From the NCBI GenBank assembly GCA_002162925.1, contig MABC01000052.1, positions 1-51,035 of the forward strand: a DNA stretch of 51,035 nt. The letters are read 5' to 3'. Position 1 is the stretch's first letter. Each line of letters begins with the position of its first letter. This document shows, piece after piece, positions 7,488 through 14,679 of this stretch. The position numbers and the translations under genes are program-made. The notes under the pieces were generated by a model. The model searched no databases. It saw only the letters and a list, made by a program, of their open reading frames with translations, and was not told where the DNA came from. The DNA comes from Thalassotalea sp. 42_200_T64. Its GTDB lineage: Bacteria > Pseudomonadota > Gammaproteobacteria > Enterobacterales > Alteromonadaceae.

Positions 7488-8345
7488 ATGACCACACAAT
7501 CCATTACCAGCCAAAGAGAGTTGCATTATGCAACTCCAGGCATCCCCGCCAGTGATGGCGCAGGTATGAGTATGACCCGAATTATCGGTTCACCACAATT
7601 AAATATGCTCGACCCATTTTTATTACTCGATGCGTTTGGTAGTGACAAGCCTGATGATTATCTGGCCGGTTTTCCTACCCACCCACATCGCGGTTTTGAA
7701 ACCGTTACCTACATGCTGGCCGGTAAAATGCGTCATAAAGATAACGCCGGTAATGAAGGGGTTATTGAAAAACACGGGGTGCAGTGGATGAGCGCAGGCC
7801 GGGGAATACTGCATTCGGAAATGCCAGAACAAACTGAGGGGCTATTAAAAGGCTTTCAACTGTGGGTGAATTTACCAAAAACACACAAAATGATGGCACC
7901 TAAATATCAGGAGTTTCCGGCCGCTGAAATTGCCGAAGAGAGTCATCAAAATGGTACGCATATTCGGGTAATTGCTGGCACGACCAATGCGGGCACTACC
8001 GGACCTGTGCGCAATGAGTTCATTCACCCTACCTATATGGATGTCACCTTAAGACCGGGTGAAAGTTTTCAACAAGACTTAGCCACTGAGCATATTGCGT
8101 TTATTTATATGATTGAGGGCAAGTTAACCGTAGGCGATGAGGCTAAAACCTTAAAACACAAAACCTTAGGGGTGTTAACGCAAGGCGAGACGGTATCAGT
8201 GGTTGCCGGGCAAAACGATACTCGATTTTTATTAATCGCTGGCAAGCCATTAAATGAACCAGTCGCTCGTGGCGGTCCATTTGTGATGAATACCAAAGCG
8301 GAAATTATGCAAGCGTTTAACGACTATCAAAATAATAAGTTTTAA
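7488..8345 (+). CDS. pirin family protein
   Basis: 285-residue pirin, a bicupin metal protein; bacterial members such as YhaK-type proteins can act as quercetinases or redox-linked regulators. The metal site is visible in FPTHPHRGFETVTYMLAGKM (two histidines) and GRGILHSEMPE (histidine and glutamate). The C-terminal cupin (residues 170-285) has the usual PLNEPVARGGPFVMNT ending. It lies between doxX and the glutathionyl-hydroquinone reductase, suggesting a shared role in handling quinones or other aromatic electrophiles. Confidence 0.93.
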   Translation: MTTQSITSQRELHYATPGIPASDGAGMSMTRIIGSPQLNMLDPFLLLDAFGSDKPDDYLAGFPTHPHRGFETVTYMLAGKMRHKDNAGNEGVIEKHGVQWMSAGRGILHSEMPEQTEGLLKGFQLWVNLPKTHKMMAPKYQEFPAAEIAEESHQNGTHIRVIAGTTNAGTTGPVRNEFIHPTYMDVTLRPGESFQQDLATEHIAFIYMIEGKLTVGDEAKTLKHKTLGVLTQGETVSVVAGQNDTRFLLIAGKPLNEPVARGGPFVMNTKAEIMQAFNDYQNNKF

Positions 8346-8398
8346 CAGCAGAGTTTTAATATCAGCACTTTTAACAGTAACGATTTAAGGAGTTTATC

Positions 8399-9370
8399 AT
8401 GGGATTATTAGTAAAGGGCCAATGGCATACCGACTGGTATGATACGGCATCAACCGGAGGTCGCTTTGTTCGTAAAGATTCCTCTTTTCGTAACTGGATC
8501 ACCAAAGATGGTAGCGCAGGAGCTACCGGTAAAGCTGGCTTTAAAGTAGAATCAGGAAGGTATCATTTGTATGTATCACTGGCCTGTCCCTGGGCACATC
8601 GAACCATCATCTTTCGCAAATTGAAAGGTTTAGAAGAGATAATTTCTTTATCTGTGGTTCATGCCCTGATGGCTGAAAATGGCTGGAATTTTAGCGATGG
8701 CGATGGCGTGGTGCCAGACTTTGTTAACAATAAAGAATTTATGCATCAAATATATACTCTGGCCGACAGTGACTATACCGGCCGAGTCACGGTACCGGTA
8801 CTTTGGGATAAAAAATTAAATACCATCGTCAGTAACGAATCTGCCGACATTATTCGCATGCTTAATTCTGCCTTTGATGAGGTTGGTGCGTTAGCCGGTG
8901 ATTATTATCCGCCCGCTTTACGATCAGACATTGATGGCCTAAATGAATTTATTTACCCAACGATCAACAACGGCGTTTATAAAGCCGGATTTGCTACCAC
9001 GCAACTTGCCTTTGATGAAGCCGTAGTAGAAGTGTTTAATGCGCTGGATATTATAGAAAATACATTGGCCAGCAATCGCTATTTAACTGGCGACAGGATC
9101 ACCGAAGCTGACTGGCGTTTATTTACCACCTTAGTGCGCTTTGACCCAGTATATGTTGGCCATTTTAAATGTAATTTAAAACGTATAGTCGATTACCCAA
9201 ACATTTGGGGATATTTACGAGAGTTGTATCAATACCCAGGGGTTAGCGATACGGTAAATATTGCTTACATCAAACATCATTACTATGGCAGCCACGACAC
9301 CATCAACCCTACCGGTGTGATCCCGAAAGGACCTGTCATTAACTTTATGGAACCACACGGGCGCGGTTGA
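8399..9370 (+). CDS. glutathionyl-hydroquinone reductase (Xi-class GST, YqjG/PcpF type)
   Basis: 323-residue Xi-class glutathione transferase that removes glutathione from glutathionyl-hydroquinones. The catalytic cysteine is Cys63 in LYVSLACPWAHRT. Family blocks include VSNESADIIRML in the thioredoxin half, and NRYLTGDRITEADWRLFTTLVRFDPVYVGHFKCN in the helical half. The C-terminal HHYYGSHDTINPTGVIPKGP segment is diagnostic of the class. TAAGGAG lies 6 bases before the ATG. It is 53 bases after pirin and probably belongs to the LysR-controlled set. Confidence 0.93.
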   Translation: MGLLVKGQWHTDWYDTASTGGRFVRKDSSFRNWITKDGSAGATGKAGFKVESGRYHLYVSLACPWAHRTIIFRKLKGLEEIISLSVVHALMAENGWNFSDGDGVVPDFVNNKEFMHQIYTLADSDYTGRVTVPVLWDKKLNTIVSNESADIIRMLNSAFDEVGALAGDYYPPALRSDIDGLNEFIYPTINNGVYKAGFATTQLAFDEAVVEVFNALDIIENTLASNRYLTGDRITEADWRLFTTLVRFDPVYVGHFKCNLKRIVDYPNIWGYLRELYQYPGVSDTVNIAYIKHHYYGSHDTINPTGVIPKGPVINFMEPHGRG

Positions 9371-9399
9371 TAGCTTTGAGGCCCTCTTTTGAGGCAAAC

Positions 9400-9459
9400 T
9401 AATACCAATCATAGTTTCCTGTGACGGCAGGAAGCTATAGATAAAGGGAATTGGTATTA
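9400..9459. repeat. 60-bp nested palindrome with TAATACCAAT ends
   Basis: Outer arms TAATACCAAT (9400-9409) and ATTGGTATTA (9450-9459) are perfect. Inside them ATAGTTTCCTG (9411-9421) pairs with CAGGAAGCTAT (9428-9438) at 10 of 11 positions. The size and symmetry suggest a small mobile or REP-like palindromic element. The outer word recurs in several other intergenic gaps of this window. It overlaps the stop of the malic enzyme remnant. Confidence 0.6.
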
Positions 9460-9594
9460 ATCGTAATGATTTGGCATCGGCAATGCCGCCACACCAATAT
9501 TTACTGCCGCTTGTGCTATGGCTTTCGCCACCAGATTACACAATCGAGTCTCGATAATACGTGAAATAATATAGTCACGACTGAAACTCAACGC
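9457..9594 (-). pseudogene. malic enzyme C-terminal remnant
   Basis: A 45-residue open tail on the minus strand reads FSRDYIISRIIETRLCNLVA followed by KAIAQAAVNIGVAAL and ends at TAA 9459-9457. This matches the C-terminal pattern of malic enzymes (F-RDYI-P...RL...VA.AVA.AA...GVA). An in-frame TAG at 9597-9595 blocks it upstream, and 12 bases further on the tail of a Tsx-like pseudogene begins. Only the last part of the gene therefore survives. The family call is from pattern memory and is moderately sure. Confidence 0.55.
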
Positions 9595-9608
9595 CTATTT
9601 CTGAATAA

Positions 9609-10446
9609 TTAGAAACGCCATACCGCTAAAAATTGTACGGCATTATCATCGGTATCTTTTTCACCGAGCTTGTTTTTCCAGTATTGGTACTCAATACCCA
9701 CAAACAACTGACCGGCTTTATTGCCTAACGCTTCACCTAAATCTAAACGCACTTGGGATTGAAATAAAACCCAGGATTCAAGTTCTGTGGTGCCAAAATT
9801 ATTGGTTTGCTCACGACCATCGATGTATTATAAATGACCTTCGATGCTCCAGCTGGTAGAGCCAATTTTGAAAGGGTAAGCCCAGGCAAAATCCACCATG
9901 AAACTTGAGTCTTCATCAACAACGGTAAAAACGGAAGAATCTTTGCTACCACCACCTTGATGCACATAACCGGTGACATCAATTTGGGCAAAGGCAAAAC
10001 TGGGTAAATCTAATGAAAATCGAACGCCTGGTAACAGCCACATACTGTCAACTTCAGGGGCAAAGTTAAAACCTGCAACAATACCTATGTCCTTCACCGG
10101 ACCAAACGCTATTTTATTGCCGGTAATGGCGCCTAAGCTGAAATTTGAGTACCACTCGCCATAAAATTCACTGCTGTCGTCAACGGGAAAGTTAGCATCA
10201 TTGTTAACGCTATAACGTAAGTGATCAATAAAGAAAAAATTATCCCCATACTCCAGCCACCCGCGTGTTGAAAAGTAATGATGGTGGTATCGGCGGTACC
10301 ACCGGTACCTACTTGCTCTAACTCGCCAAAGGCTTGCAAATGTACTTCGATACTGCTCCAGGTTTCGGCGGCCGCGGTGGCACTGATAAATGCAGTCGAT
10401 GCATAACGGTGCTGGCAATAGCATTGAGCATTTTATTCGTTTTCAT
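9609..10446 (-). pseudogene. tsx: Tsx-like nucleoside-specific outer-membrane channel, decayed
   Basis: Remnant of a Tsx-family porin of about 278 residues. ATG 10446 with AAGGG upstream begins a signal peptide (MKTNKMLNAIASTV...STAFISATAAAETW). Three lesions are seen: a missing base near 10402, another near 10250 (GGWS joins YGDNFFF), and an in-frame TAA at 9830-9828. Recognisable parts are HAGGW-YGDNFFFIDHLRY, SEFYGEWYSNFSLG and the final aromatic strand ending VQFLAVWRF. Intact Tsx proteins let nucleosides cross the outer membrane. The gene is divergent from a glyoxylate aminotransferase, with two RutR-like palindromes between them. Confidence 0.8.
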
Positions 10447-10613
10447 ATTTTCCCTTACGTATATTTAAATTATTTATTGATTTCGTTTGTTTTTTATCAT
10501 TATTCGCAATTGTATCAAACTCAGCAGTTGCTCCAAGCAACCATGACAAAGATAAATGAAAACTTTATGTTTTGGTTAATTTTTAGCTAGATCCCAAATT
10601 AAAACCATAAAGA

Positions 10614-10629
10614 TTGACACTTTTGTCAA
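10614..10629. promoter_or_regulatory. RutR-like operator, tsx side
   Basis: Perfect 6-bp-arm palindrome TTGACACTTTTGTCAA in the gap between decayed tsx and the class V aminotransferase. Its form TTGAC-N6-GTCAA equals that of a site upstream of xdhA. Confidence 0.65.
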
Positions 10630-10692
10630 CTATTATTTTTTGAGAAAACCTATTAATATGTATAAAGGGTCAAATGTTCTGATCGGCAAGAA

Positions 10693-10721
10693 TTGACGCG
10701 AGTGTCAGGTTTTGTTATCAA
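10693..10721 (+). promoter_or_regulatory. RutR-like operator overlapping the aminotransferase promoter
   Basis: TTGACGCGAGTGTCAG (10693-10708) matches TTGAC-N6-GTCAA except for the last base. Its first hexamer TTGACG also reads as a -35 element, 17 bp before TATCAA (10716-10721), 80 bp ahead of the ATG. Binding here would block RNA polymerase. Apart from this site and the one at 10614, the gap 10447-10800 is AT-rich without other structure I can name. Confidence 0.55.
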
Positions 10722-10800
10722 ATAGATAAGTCACCTAAACTCAGCTTCCCGAGTTCAGGTTAAGTCATCATTATTTCAACAAGTAAAGGCAAAGCCAAAA

Positions 10801-11922
10801 ATGAACGTTCAATCTTTTAATCCTCCTCGCAGGATCTTAATGGGTCCAGGCCCGTCGGACATTAGCCCAGAAGTATTATCTGCATTATCTAGACCGGTAA
10901 TTGGTCATTTAGACCCCTTGTTTGTGGGTATGATGGATGAAATAAAAGCATTGCTGCAGTATGCTTTTCAAACCAAAAATGAATTTACCATCGCCCTTTC
11001 AGCACCTGGTTCGGCGGGTATGGAAGCCTGTTTTGTCAACCTGGTAGAAGCGGGTGATAAAGTCATTGTGTGTCGTAATGGCGTATTTGGCGATCGGATG
11101 ATCCAAAATGTGACCCGCATTGGCGCCGAAGCCATCGTCGTTGACTCTCCTTGGGGGCGGGCGGTTGAAGTCGACAAAGTGGAACAAGCATTAATTGCCA
11201 ACCCAGACGCTAAATTCTTGGCATTTGTGCACGCTGAAACCTCTACCGGAGCGGTATCTGACGCGAAAACCTTATGTGCGCTGGCGCAACAACACGATTG
11301 CTTATCTATTGTTGATGCCGTTACATCCCTTGGTGGTATTGAACTTAAGGTAGATGACTGGGGCATTGACGCCATTTATTCCGGTTCACAGAAATGTTTA
11401 TCTTGTGTGCCGGGCTTATCGCCGATTTCGTTTAGTGAAAAAGCGGTAACTGCGATCAAAAATCGCAAGACGGTAGTACAAAGTTGGTTCTTAGATCAAT
11501 CACTGGTGATGAGTTATTGGTCTGGTGCAAGTAAGCGTAGTTACCACCACACAGCCCCGGTTAATTCACTCTATGGTTTGCATGAATCCTTAGTGCAGTT
11601 GCAAAACGAAGGCCTTGAGAACCGCTGGGCACGACATCAAGCACAGCATGAAACACTAGCCAAAGGTCTGGAAAAACTCGAGATTGAATTTATTGTGCCG
11701 AAAGCAGAGCGTTTACCGCAATTAAATGCGATTTATATTCCTCGAGGGGCTGATGATGCGAAAGTAAGAAACTATTTACTGAATCATTATAACCTGGAAA
11801 TTGGCGCTGGTTTGGGCGACTTTGCCGGCAAAGCTTGGCGTATCGGCCTCATGGGTTATGCCGCCAGAAGTGAAAATGTTGCCTTATGCTTAGCCGCCCT
11901 TGAAGATGCTTTATACCAATAA
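10801..11922 (+). CDS. alanine/serine-glyoxylate aminotransferase, class V
   Basis: 373-residue PLP enzyme of the AGXT/SPT/PucG group, which transfers an amino group to glyoxylate to give glycine. The start RILMGPGPSDISPEVLSAL is diagnostic, HAETSTGAVSD is in the substrate region, and Lys198 in YSGSQKCLSCVPG should bind PLP; an arginine near the end (AWRIGLMG) should bind the carboxylate. Donor specificity (alanine, serine, or ureidoglycine as in PucG) cannot be read from sequence. The purine cluster makes glyoxylate by the allantoicase and ureidoglycolate lyase route, and this gene carries the same palindrome as xdhA, so glyoxylate disposal during purine breakdown is likely. Confidence 0.88.
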   Translation: MNVQSFNPPRRILMGPGPSDISPEVLSALSRPVIGHLDPLFVGMMDEIKALLQYAFQTKNEFTIALSAPGSAGMEACFVNLVEAGDKVIVCRNGVFGDRMIQNVTRIGAEAIVVDSPWGRAVEVDKVEQALIANPDAKFLAFVHAETSTGAVSDAKTLCALAQQHDCLSIVDAVTSLGGIELKVDDWGIDAIYSGSQKCLSCVPGLSPISFSEKAVTAIKNRKTVVQSWFLDQSLVMSYWSGASKRSYHHTAPVNSLYGLHESLVQLQNEGLENRWARHQAQHETLAKGLEKLEIEFIVPKAERLPQLNAIYIPRGADDAKVRNYLLNHYNLEIGAGLGDFAGKAWRIGLMGYAARSENVALCLAALEDALYQ

Positions 11923-11975
11923 GCTAAATTTATTGACAATAATTTTCACCATGTGCAATCGAAAAAGAGATGACA

Positions 11976-12515
11976 ATGGAACATAAAATTGAGGTGATGA
12001 TCTCTGAACAAGAGATCAAAGAGCGAGTGGCGCAATTAGGGCAACTAATAAGCGATCATTACCGAGACAGTGATAATTTAGTTATGATTGGTCTATTACG
12101 TGGTTCATTCGTGTTTATGGCTGACTTAGCCAGAGCAATAACCGTTAGTCATAGCGTTGATTTTATCACCGCGTCCAGTTACGGCAATAGCATGGAAAGC
12201 TCTCGTGATGTGCATATTCTTAAAGATCTCGATGATAACATTGAAGGCAAAGATGTATTGCTGGTGGAAGATATCATTGATACTGGCAACACCTTAAGTA
12301 AAGTGTTACAAATTTTGCACTTACGCGAACCAAACTCTATCCAAATCTGCACCTTATTAGACAAGCCGATGCGTCGTGAACAGGCGGTTGAGGTGAAATG
12401 GGTAGGGTTTGAAATACCGGATGAATTTGTCGTGGGTGTTGGCATTGATTACGCACAACAATATCGCCATTTACCCTACATTGGCAAAGTCGTTCCGCTA
12501 GCAGAAGATACTTAG
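11976..12515 (+). CDS. hpt: hypoxanthine phosphoribosyltransferase
   Basis: 179-residue purine salvage enzyme making IMP (and GMP less well) from hypoxanthine and PRPP. It aligns throughout with E. coli Hpt: [32 protein letters not shown], the PRPP loop [23 protein letters not shown] and [21 protein letters not shown] start at ATG 11976, where family proteins begin and where AGAG has proper spacing; ATG 11970 abuts the ribosome site. It follows the aminotransferase by 53 bases and may be co-transcribed. Salvage and catabolism of the same bases are thus near each other. Confidence 0.95.
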   Translation: MEHKIEVMISEQEIKERVAQLGQLISDHYRDSDNLVMIGLLRGSFVFMADLARAITVSHSVDFITASSYGNSMESSRDVHILKDLDDNIEGKDVLLVEDIIDTGNTLSKVLQILHLREPNSIQICTLLDKPMRREQAVEVKWVGFEIPDEFVVGVGIDYAQQYRHLPYIGKVVPLAEDT

Positions 12516-12550
12516 CTCAATATCTTGGCAATCGGTCTAACAGCTTTTAT

Positions 12551-12578
12551 GATTTCGTAAAAAGTATTTTATGAAATC
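12551..12578. promoter_or_regulatory. candidate enhancer site for the NtrC-type regulator
   Basis: Inverted repeat GATTTCGTAAAA (12551-12562) / TTTTATGAAATC (12567-12578), 11 of 12 positions paired, spacer AGTA. It is centred about 108 bp before the start expected from the sigma-54 promoter, a normal distance for an upstream activator site. Assignment to the regulator at 17194 is inference. Confidence 0.55.
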
Positions 12579-12646
12579 GGAAAAAATATATTTCAAAAAC
12601 GTCACGAAAACATAACAAACCAAACAAAAACAAGTAATTAATAAAC

Positions 12647-12662
12647 TGGCACATTGTTTGCT
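12647..12662 (+). promoter_or_regulatory. sigma-54 promoter of the efflux operon
   Basis: TGGCAC-ATTGT-TTGCT has the invariant GG and GC of the -24/-12 class with the exact 5-bp gap between the hexamer and TTGC. Transcription should start near 12673, about 22 bp before the membrane-fusion gene. The operon also contains a sigma-54 activator. Confidence 0.85.
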
Positions 12663-12694
12663 CCTTAACGTTATAACAAACTTAGGAGCAAACA

Positions 12695-13948
12695 ATGGAC
12701 GTTAAAATCAAACAAACTAAAACTAACAAGGCTAGCAAAACCAAGCTGATGTTGTTCGCTGGAATTTGCGCACTGAGTGTCTTTAGCTGGCTCGCGCTAC
12801 AGCCTAGTGGCGCACATAAAGTATCCGCTGACAATATTTGGTCGGCGCGAGTTCAACAGGGTGACCTGGCAGTTCAGGTGCAAGCTTACGGTAAACTTAA
12901 ATCGAAAGCGCAACGCTTATTAACGGCACCGGCCGATGCTGTTGTCGATGAAATTGTATTAAAACCAGGGGCCATCGTTACTGCTGACACTATCTTGTTG
13001 CGTTTATCAAATCCTGAAATTGAACAACTGGTAAAAGATACTCGCCGAGAGCGTGAAAACCGTTTAACCAACAACCGGCAATTAATGATAAATCAACAAT
13101 CTGAACTGCTATCGCGGCAAGCGAGTTTAGAAATGCTGCTTTCTGATCTGGAATTGGCCAAGCTCAAGGTGGAAGCGGAAACACCACTGGTGGCCAACGG
13201 TATTATTTCCACCATTAATTTCAAACGCTCTGAGCTCGAGCAAAGACAACTTTCTCGCCGTTACCACATAGAACAACAACGGTTAGCACAATTAAAACAA
13301 TTGCATCAAGAAAATCTGCTCATTGCTAAAGATCGCATCGAGCAACAAACAGAGCAAGTTGCGGTGCTCAAGCAGAAATTCGACCGCTTAACCGTTCGTG
13401 CTGGCATCGACGGGGTATTACAAAACCTGCCCCTGGAATTAGGGCAAAGTGTCAGTGTTGGCCAGCAACTGGCACTGGTCGGCAGCATGGATAAACTCAT
13501 CGCCACGTTGACCGTTGCACAGTCACAAATGCAGAAAATTCAACTACACCAAAAGGTCAGTATCGATACCCGCGCAGGCCTTGTTGCCGGTACGATCAGC
13601 CGTATCGATCCAGTAGTCGTACAGGGCAGTATTCAAGTTGACGTTGAACTCACTGGCGAGTTACCAAAAAATTCTCGTCCCGAATTAAACATCAACGGCA
13701 CCATTTTTACCGCCAGCTTACACAATGTGTATTATCTGAAAAAACCAGTCAACGCACAGTCTGGCGGCATCGGCACGCTATTTAAATTACAACCGGATTC
13801 ATCCGTCGCACAAGCAGTAAATGTCACCTATGGCGAAGAAACTGGCGAATTTATTCAAATTTTAACTGGAGTCAACTCCGGTGATTCATTTATCCTATCT
13901 GATATGTCCCGTTGGCAGGACCTGGCTCAGATAACAATTACACAATAA
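12695..13948 (+). CDS. HlyD/MacA-like periplasmic adaptor protein
   Basis: 417-residue membrane-fusion protein. One N-terminal span (KLMLFAGICALSVFSWLAL) anchors it to the inner membrane. A lipoyl half (GDLAVQVQAYGKLKSKAQ.. to ADTILLRLSNPEIEQL), a long coiled-coil hairpin (about residues 110-225), the second lipoyl half (LTVRAGIDGVLQNLPLELGQSVSVGQQLALVG) and a beta-barrel follow. It should couple the ABC permease downstream to an outer-membrane channel, which is not encoded in this window. First gene after the sigma-54 promoter. Substrate unknown. Confidence 0.88.
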   Translation: MDVKIKQTKTNKASKTKLMLFAGICALSVFSWLALQPSGAHKVSADNIWSARVQQGDLAVQVQAYGKLKSKAQRLLTAPADAVVDEIVLKPGAIVTADTILLRLSNPEIEQLVKDTRRERENRLTNNRQLMINQQSELLSRQASLEMLLSDLELAKLKVEAETPLVANGIISTINFKRSELEQRQLSRRYHIEQQRLAQLKQLHQENLLIAKDRIEQQTEQVAVLKQKFDRLTVRAGIDGVLQNLPLELGQSVSVGQQLALVGSMDKLIATLTVAQSQMQKIQLHQKVSIDTRAGLVAGTISRIDPVVVQGSIQVDVELTGELPKNSRPELNINGTIFTASLHNVYYLKKPVNAQSGGIGTLFKLQPDSSVAQAVNVTYGEETGEFIQILTGVNSGDSFILSDMSRWQDLAQITITQ

Positions 13949-13959
13949 CGGGAACCATT

Positions 13960-14679
13960 ATGAAATCAACACACAACAAACCATTAATCATCGAAATGAA
14001 AAATATTACCAAAGTATTCTTGACCGATGAAGTGGAAACGCATGCGCTACGTGGCGTGAATCTGGCAATTGCCGATGGTGATTACATTTCAATTTCTGGT
14101 CCGTCCGGTTGTGGTAAATCGAGCTTATTATCCATTCTTGGATTGCTTGATAGCCCGAATAGCGGTAACTATCTGATTGAAGGGCAAGATGTCAGCACGC
14201 TTTCCGTCAATGAGCGTGCGGTATTAAGAAACTTAAAAATTGGTTTTGTTTTTCAAGCATTCAATTTAATCGATGCACTGAGCGTATTTGACAACATTGC
14301 CCTGCCCCTTCGCTATCGTGAACAGTCAATGTCTGCCAAAGAAATAGAACAAAGAGTGATGGCGAGCCTTGAAAAAGTACAAATGTCGCACCGTGCAGCA
14401 CATAAACCTAACCAGCTCTCGGGTGGACAACAACAACGAATCGCCATAGCCCGGGCATTAGTCGGTAACCCGGCGTTATTGCTGGTCGACGAACCAACAG
14501 GAAACCTGGATTCTACCAACGGCGATGCGGTGATGAAAATGTTGGCGCAATTGAATGCACAAGGCACCACCATATGCATGGTGACTCACGATCCACGTTA
14601 TGCCGATATGGCCAAGCGTCAGCTACATCTGCTTGATGGTGTTATGGCCAATGAACTGACATTATCGGAGGCGGTATGA
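13960..14679 (+). CDS. ABC transporter ATPase, MacB/LolD type
   Basis: 239-residue nucleotide-binding subunit. Walker A is GPSGCGKSS, the Q-loop is FVFQAFNLIDALSVFDN, the signature is LSGGQQQRIAIARAL and Walker B is LLLVDEPTGNLD, followed by an H-loop in MVTHDPRYA. These are typical of the MacB/LolD/FtsE branch that works with FtsX-fold permeases by mechanotransmission. Start at ATG 13960, 11 bases after the adaptor stop; the open frame extending from 13912 overlaps the adaptor and is not used. Its stop overlaps the permease start (ATGA). Confidence 0.93.
   Translation: MKSTHNKPLIIEMKNITKVFLTDEVETHALRGVNLAIADGDYISISGPSGCGKSSLLSILGLLDSPNSGNYLIEGQDVSTLSVNERAVLRNLKIGFVFQAFNLIDALSVFDNIALPLRYREQSMSAKEIEQRVMASLEKVQMSHRAAHKPNQLSGGQQQRIAIARALVGNPALLLVDEPTGNLDSTNGDAVMKMLAQLNAQGTTICMVTHDPRYADMAKRQLHLLDGVMANELTLSEAV

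Noticed and set aside
10390-10590. Plus-strand open frame opposite the tsx start region
   Set aside because: It is antisense to the tsx signal peptide and promoter; residue usage is typical of noncoding AT-rich DNA.
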